Assembly (NCBI RefSeq): GCF_037975245.1
Contig: NC_092564.1
Span: 28,318,984-28,382,983, forward strand
Origin: Apostichopus japonicus
Lineage: Eukaryota > Echinodermata > Holothuroidea > Aspidochirotida > Stichopodidae
Reading direction: 5' to 3'
Length of the DNA stretch: 64,000 nt
The notes under the pieces were generated by a model that was given only the letters and a program-made list of their open reading frames with translations, made no database searches and was not told where the DNA came from. Position 1 is the first letter of the stretch; each line of letters opens with the position of its first letter. The translations under genes and the position numbers were made by a program. This document shows, piece by piece, positions 55,801 through 61,800 of this stretch.

Positions 55801-58800
55801 ACTACTAAACAATTAGGGTGCTAGTACTACTCAAGAATTAGGGTGCTGGTACTACTCAACAATCAGAGTGCTAGTACTACTCAACAGTCAGTGTGCTAGT
55901 GCTACTAAACAATCAGTGCTAGTACTACTAAACAATTAGGGTGCTAGTACTACTCAAGAATTAGGGTGCTGGTACTACTCAACAATCAGGGTGCTAGTAC
56001 TACTAAACAATTAGGGTGCTAGTACTACTCAAGAATTAGGGTACTGGTACTACTCAACAATCAGAGTGCTAGTACTTAACAATCAGGGTGCTAGTGCTAC
56101 TCAACAATCAGAGTGCTAGTACTACTAAACAATCAGGATGCTAGTACTACTAAACAATCAGGGTGCTAGTACCACTAAACAATCAGGATGCTAGTACTAC
56201 TAAACAATCAGGATGCTAGTTCTACTCAACAATCAGAGTGCTAGTACTTAACAATCAGGGTGCTAGTACTACTCAACAATCAGGATGCTAGTTCTACTCA
56301 ACAATCAGAGTGCTAGTACTTAACAATCAGGGTGCTAGTACTACTAAACAATCAGGATGCTAGTACTACTAAACAATCAGGATGCTAGTACTACTCAACA
56401 ATCAGGATGCTAGTTCTACTCAACAATCAGAGTGCTAGTACTTAACAATCAGGGTGCTAGTACTACTAAACAATCAGGATGCTAGTACTACTCAACAATC
56501 AGGATGCTAGTTCTACTCAACAATCAGAGTGCTAGTACTTAACAATCAGGGTGCTAGTACTACTAAACAATCAGGATGCTAGTACTACTAAACAATCAGG
56601 ATGCTAGTTCTACTCAACAATCAGGGTGCTAGTACTACTAAACAATCAGGATGCTAGTACTACTAAACAATCAGGATGCTAGTTCTACTCAACAATCAGA
56701 GTGCTAGTACTTAACAATCAGGGTGCTAGTACTACTCAACAATCAGGATGCTAGTTCTACTCAACAATCAGAGTGCTAGTACTACTCAACAATCAGGGTG
56801 CTAAAAGAACCAGGGTGTTAGTGCTCAACAGTCAGTGTGCTAGTACTCAACAACCTGAGTGTTATTGATCAACAATCTGTTGCTAGTACTCAACAATCTG
56901 TTTCTAGTACTCAACGACCTGTGTGCTAGTACTCAGCAATCAGGGTGCAAATACTACATAATCAGTGTGTTAGTACTCAGCAAGGGTACTAGTACTCAGC
57001 ATTAACCAGGGTGTACATACTAAACAATATGTGTGTGAGTAATGAATAGAGTGACATACATCCTTACTTTGGAGCAACTGTGAAGCATGCAACTGCCTAG
57101 TACAGCTTTACAACACGGCCTTGCATTATGAATCAACAAACTTACTGTAACACAAACAGTTTGACACCTTGCTACAGTGCTTCTGCTAATTTTGTTTGCC
57201 CTAGCTTCTAGGATCTTACTTGTGTTGTGAAAGAAACGTGACAAAAATAACTTACAAAACATCAGGAATGAAGTATAATGTTGATACTACAGAAGCTCAT
57301 GGTGTAAAAGTTCTCTTCTCACAATGCATTTCAGGGTAGGAATGGTAAGGGGGTGTTGATAAAATGCGTAAACATCACTGCAGTGACCACATTTAAAGGG
57401 GAAAGCAATCCCAACTATCATCGTAGGCTTATATGAAAGACATTTTCGTGAAGAACTCCCCAAAACAGCTAAGACAAATATTGTTCTATTAAGGAAATTC
57501 CCTAAAATCATGTCTGTAATTTTGTAAGTCTGTGATGTCATAGTTGCCATTAGGATCTGAAAACCTTTACTTTCTCTTTGTTTTCTGCTTCCAATTTTCA
57601 AGGTAGAATGTTAACAATGTTGACACTAAAACCAATGACATCATAAGGTCATGTTAAGAGTTTCAATATGTTAGATTCAGCATTGCAAGAACCCATCTCC
57701 ATGACAGGAAGCAAACAATTTAATAGATAACAAAAAACATTGGAGCTCACATGTGGCTCAATAGTGTCATATTGGCTTGAGTTTTTCTTGCAAATTAGCT
57801 AATCTAGATTATTCAGGTTTTATAGCTGAACTGATAGAGACTAACATATTGATTTAATCTATCTGAAGATATTTCTTTAGTGTCTGATAGTGGAATAAAC
57901 CTCCTGACAACTACAGAAAATGACTGTTAATTTTAAGGGTTTTTGTATGCGTGTGTGTGTTGTGTGTGTTACAGGAACAACCATGAGAGTGATAAGATTT
58001 GATATTTTTCTTTTCATACCTGATCCAGCTGCAGGTGGGATGGTGACAGTAGTAGATGCACTAGTTGTGCTTATTTCTTGGGTACCAGGAGCTCCAACAG
58101 CTGACATCAGGTCAAGTCCGAAACATCCATCACTGCTGTAGCTGACGGTACAAGTGGCATACTGAGAACCCATTGATATGGTGCACACCACTGGATTTCC
58201 ATCTGTTAAACCCGTTGGTAACGTACAGGAACCAAGCATTAAATCAACTACCTGCAGAGCTGAAATTATCAAAAGGAAAGCAAATCAAGTGTTGTGTTAA
58301 ACGTTGTTCTAGATATCTGTCTACACGCTCCTCATCTGCATAATTTAGACAATGGAGTGAGTGATGGCTTTGTTGTACAAAATCATTCCATTTATTGTTG
58401 CATACAGAAGTTAGCTTTTGTTCTTTTGACTTACAATTGCATTTCTTTCTCAAACTAGTATATAAAACATTCAGCTACACTATGCAGGGCAAAGATTGTT
58501 AATGGCTGTCCCGTCGTCAAAATATATGCAAAAGAGGTTGTGAAACGACTTGCATTGGCCCTAAATTGAGTTCCACTTTATTACAATCAATTTAATCAAC
58601 AGCTTCCACCAATTTATCTGGTAAGCCTTATTCTTTACAAAACATCTCAAGGTTTGATGTTCCCTGGCAAAAAAGGCCAATGGCTCTTGCATGTCCAAAA
58701 GACTTTATCTCTATCTTCTTGCAATGGTGGTTTGAAGAGTTTTGATTCCTTTAAATAAACTTGCATTTTTATTCCTACATCTGCAATTTCATACATTGTA

Positions 58801-61800
58801 TACTAACATACCAGACATTGGATAGCTCTAGGTGAAGTGGTGGGGTATTGGTCAGTTAGGCAAATAAATAGAAAGCATTCATAACAACGTGACAAATTAC
58901 AGGCACTGTGGTACCATAATGTTATAGCAAATTATTCAGCAGATTTTGCCACGAACCAAAGAAGGAAAAAAGGACTTTCTGCACATTTCAAATTACAAGC
59001 ATGCTGCAAAGGATCATACTTTGAGTGTCTTCCATGTTTTTACCTTGACAGTTACATGGAAAAAGACTTTATATCTGAATATCTTCTCAAAAATACCAGT
59101 TCAGGATTTTAGTTAATCTGTTTCTAAATAACCTTTGTCGACAATATTCGAGCAGAGCTACCAGGGATGTAGTGGAATCCAGTGTATCTGAAGCAAGGCT
59201 GAGTGCTAAGTCATGCAACTTATTTCCAAGGCACCCCTAGTCCGAGTCCAGAGAGTGACCTTTGACCTCATAAATACCACTTTACCACCCTAACTACTCT
59301 ACTTCCCACGACTGCATTTGTGTAGGTGATACCTGAGGTGTCTAAACTGGATAGGTGGTAATAGCATCAACAATAGCTTATTATCTTTATGTATGACAGT
59401 AGAACCATGTTTAAGGATTCAGATCTTCAAAGCAAACACATTTTTGATGCCATATAATTCCTCCCTTTCCAAAAGTATTTCCTGTGAGTGACAACATTCC
59501 TGTGACTTAAGGAATGTATTACTTACTGACGGTAGTAGCGGCGTTGACGGGATAACTGGCTTGGACAAAAATATCAACAGATGTTGAAGCAGCTGATGCA
59601 AAATATGTAGCATCTACGAAGGAAACCTCTGGAAAATGAAACAAAAAATGAATATTTTGATATTGAAAGCAATTTACACCATAAAACTAATAAACACAGC
59701 TGATGAGAAGCGGAAATAAGTTTTAACATTTAATTCTATGCGATAATTTTGCTTTGATCAAATTAGTCATTATTTAGTCCGAAATAAATGAAATGCAAAT
59801 GAATCTCTATAGAACTGTGTCTTGGGGGTCTTGCTTTTCATATAGGACAAAATAGAACAACAATAATGGAACAACAGCTACCAGAGTGACAATTCCCTCC
59901 CATTGGTTCCTGCCATATTAGGAAAATTTAAACAAGCAGTCAATTTTAGAAATTAATTGTTAAATATATGCATAATTGCTATAAACCCGAAGACAGCTGT
60001 ATTATCCTCTGTTTGTCATCATAACTAGCCATAACTGGCTGCATATAATGTTTATATTCATTTACCTTTGCCTGTCTGTGTCAGAGAAACCTGAAAACTT
60101 GTGACCTCCATTGTTGGCAAAGAAACATAGTGTTACAGTGAGTAATTTGGATCTAAGATATGGAATTTTTTACCACACCTATGATCAATTCTGTACAATA
60201 CATAAAGTGTGCTTCTTTGAAATGTTGCATGCAACAATGCACATTCAAGGACAATCAGCAAAGGAAAAGAAAACACAAAGGTTTGGAAAATATTTGTAAT
60301 GAAAATATCAGGAAGTTTAACAAAGCCTTGTTAATTACATTCTGACAAACTGTCTGTACATTCACATAACTGCTTTTTAAAGAGGGAGTAGAGTATTGTA
60401 ACTTAGGGGTTTAAAGTATCATGTGACATATTCCAGCTTATCATGTGTGTCAGCAATGGAAAATCAGACTTTTCAATAAATCACTTTCAAGGCCTCTCAT
60501 AGTAAAGGATTATGATCGCTTTTGGAATTGCAGTCAACATTTAAAACAGTGAACTATGATTTTAAACGAGGAAATGGTCAGTTATTCATGTGTGGTCTGA
60601 CAATACATATATATGCCTTCCAGATATTTTTACTCACTGAGAAATAACTTCAACCTTGGGCATCAAAGCTGAAGCAACAAGGTGTAGATGATAAGAAAAG
60701 AACTGACAAACTATAAATTTATATTATTAAATATAAATTTAAACAAACAGTGCCAAACTTATTGTTTTCACTTACTATCTTTATCTGTAAGACTTATTAG
60801 CCCCTACTTCCACCTGTTCTAAGACATAACACTTGATCATGCATAACAAAACAGGTTTCATCACTGCAGGATGAATTTCTCATAATTGCCTACACTCTTT
60901 CCAAGATATAATCCTAAAGCACACCACAGACCCCTCACTCAACTGACTACATGGCAATAGTAAATGACTCTCTTACATAGGTTCTCCAAAGATGAACATT
61001 AAATCAATACCAAACCAAAAGTCTTTTGATTTTTAGTTTGATCTCATTGACACATTTCCAATTCATTTTTGTGTGCAGATCATAGGCTGATAGCTCACAG
61101 CATCAGCTCAAAACATTACATAAACCAAAACATTATTCTTCAATGTCAATAACTATAGCAGGATGTATTCATAGACGGAAGAGTTTATGCAAATTATCAA
61201 TTAAGAATTATTTTAATAAAGAGATGAACTGCAAAGATTCTACCAAATGGTTTATTAAACTGAACAGGGTTTATACAGCTAACAAATAAAATAACGACCA
61301 GTTAATATATAGTTTACAATTACATTACAAGTTCATCCTTTTATCTCACAAATAAGTAACTGTGTGATGATTTCCTGTTAAATTGTATTCAAAAATGTCG
61401 TGCCGTTGGACTATAGTCATCACATATGAACTCAATGGATATACAATCCAATATTAAGAAAGCAAGTAAATGTAAATAGAAGTTAATCTTAAGACTTTAC
61501 CGCCATCATTGTCTCTGACTTCTAAGACTGCAAACTTTGGTGTTCCAATTGACAATGACTGGCCTCCTGAGTTATCCTGTACACTGTCTATGATAATGTG
61601 GAAGCTCTCTGTGTCCTCAGCGATTCCATCTTCAGTGATCGTAAAAGTGAAAGTCACAGATGTACTTCCCGTAAATGTCATGGTTGTTGGAAGAAGGCCA
61701 TCGAAATCAGACTGTTGTAGATTTCCACAGTATACAATATCTAAATAAAACAACACATTAATCTTTAATTTACAAGTACACAACATGTACACTTCATCTT

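Noticed and set aside
55560-57010. CRISPR-like look of evenly spaced repeats here and at 2261-3235 and 21057-21437.
   Set aside because: Units are contiguous tandem copies without unique spacers, in introns of an animal gene.
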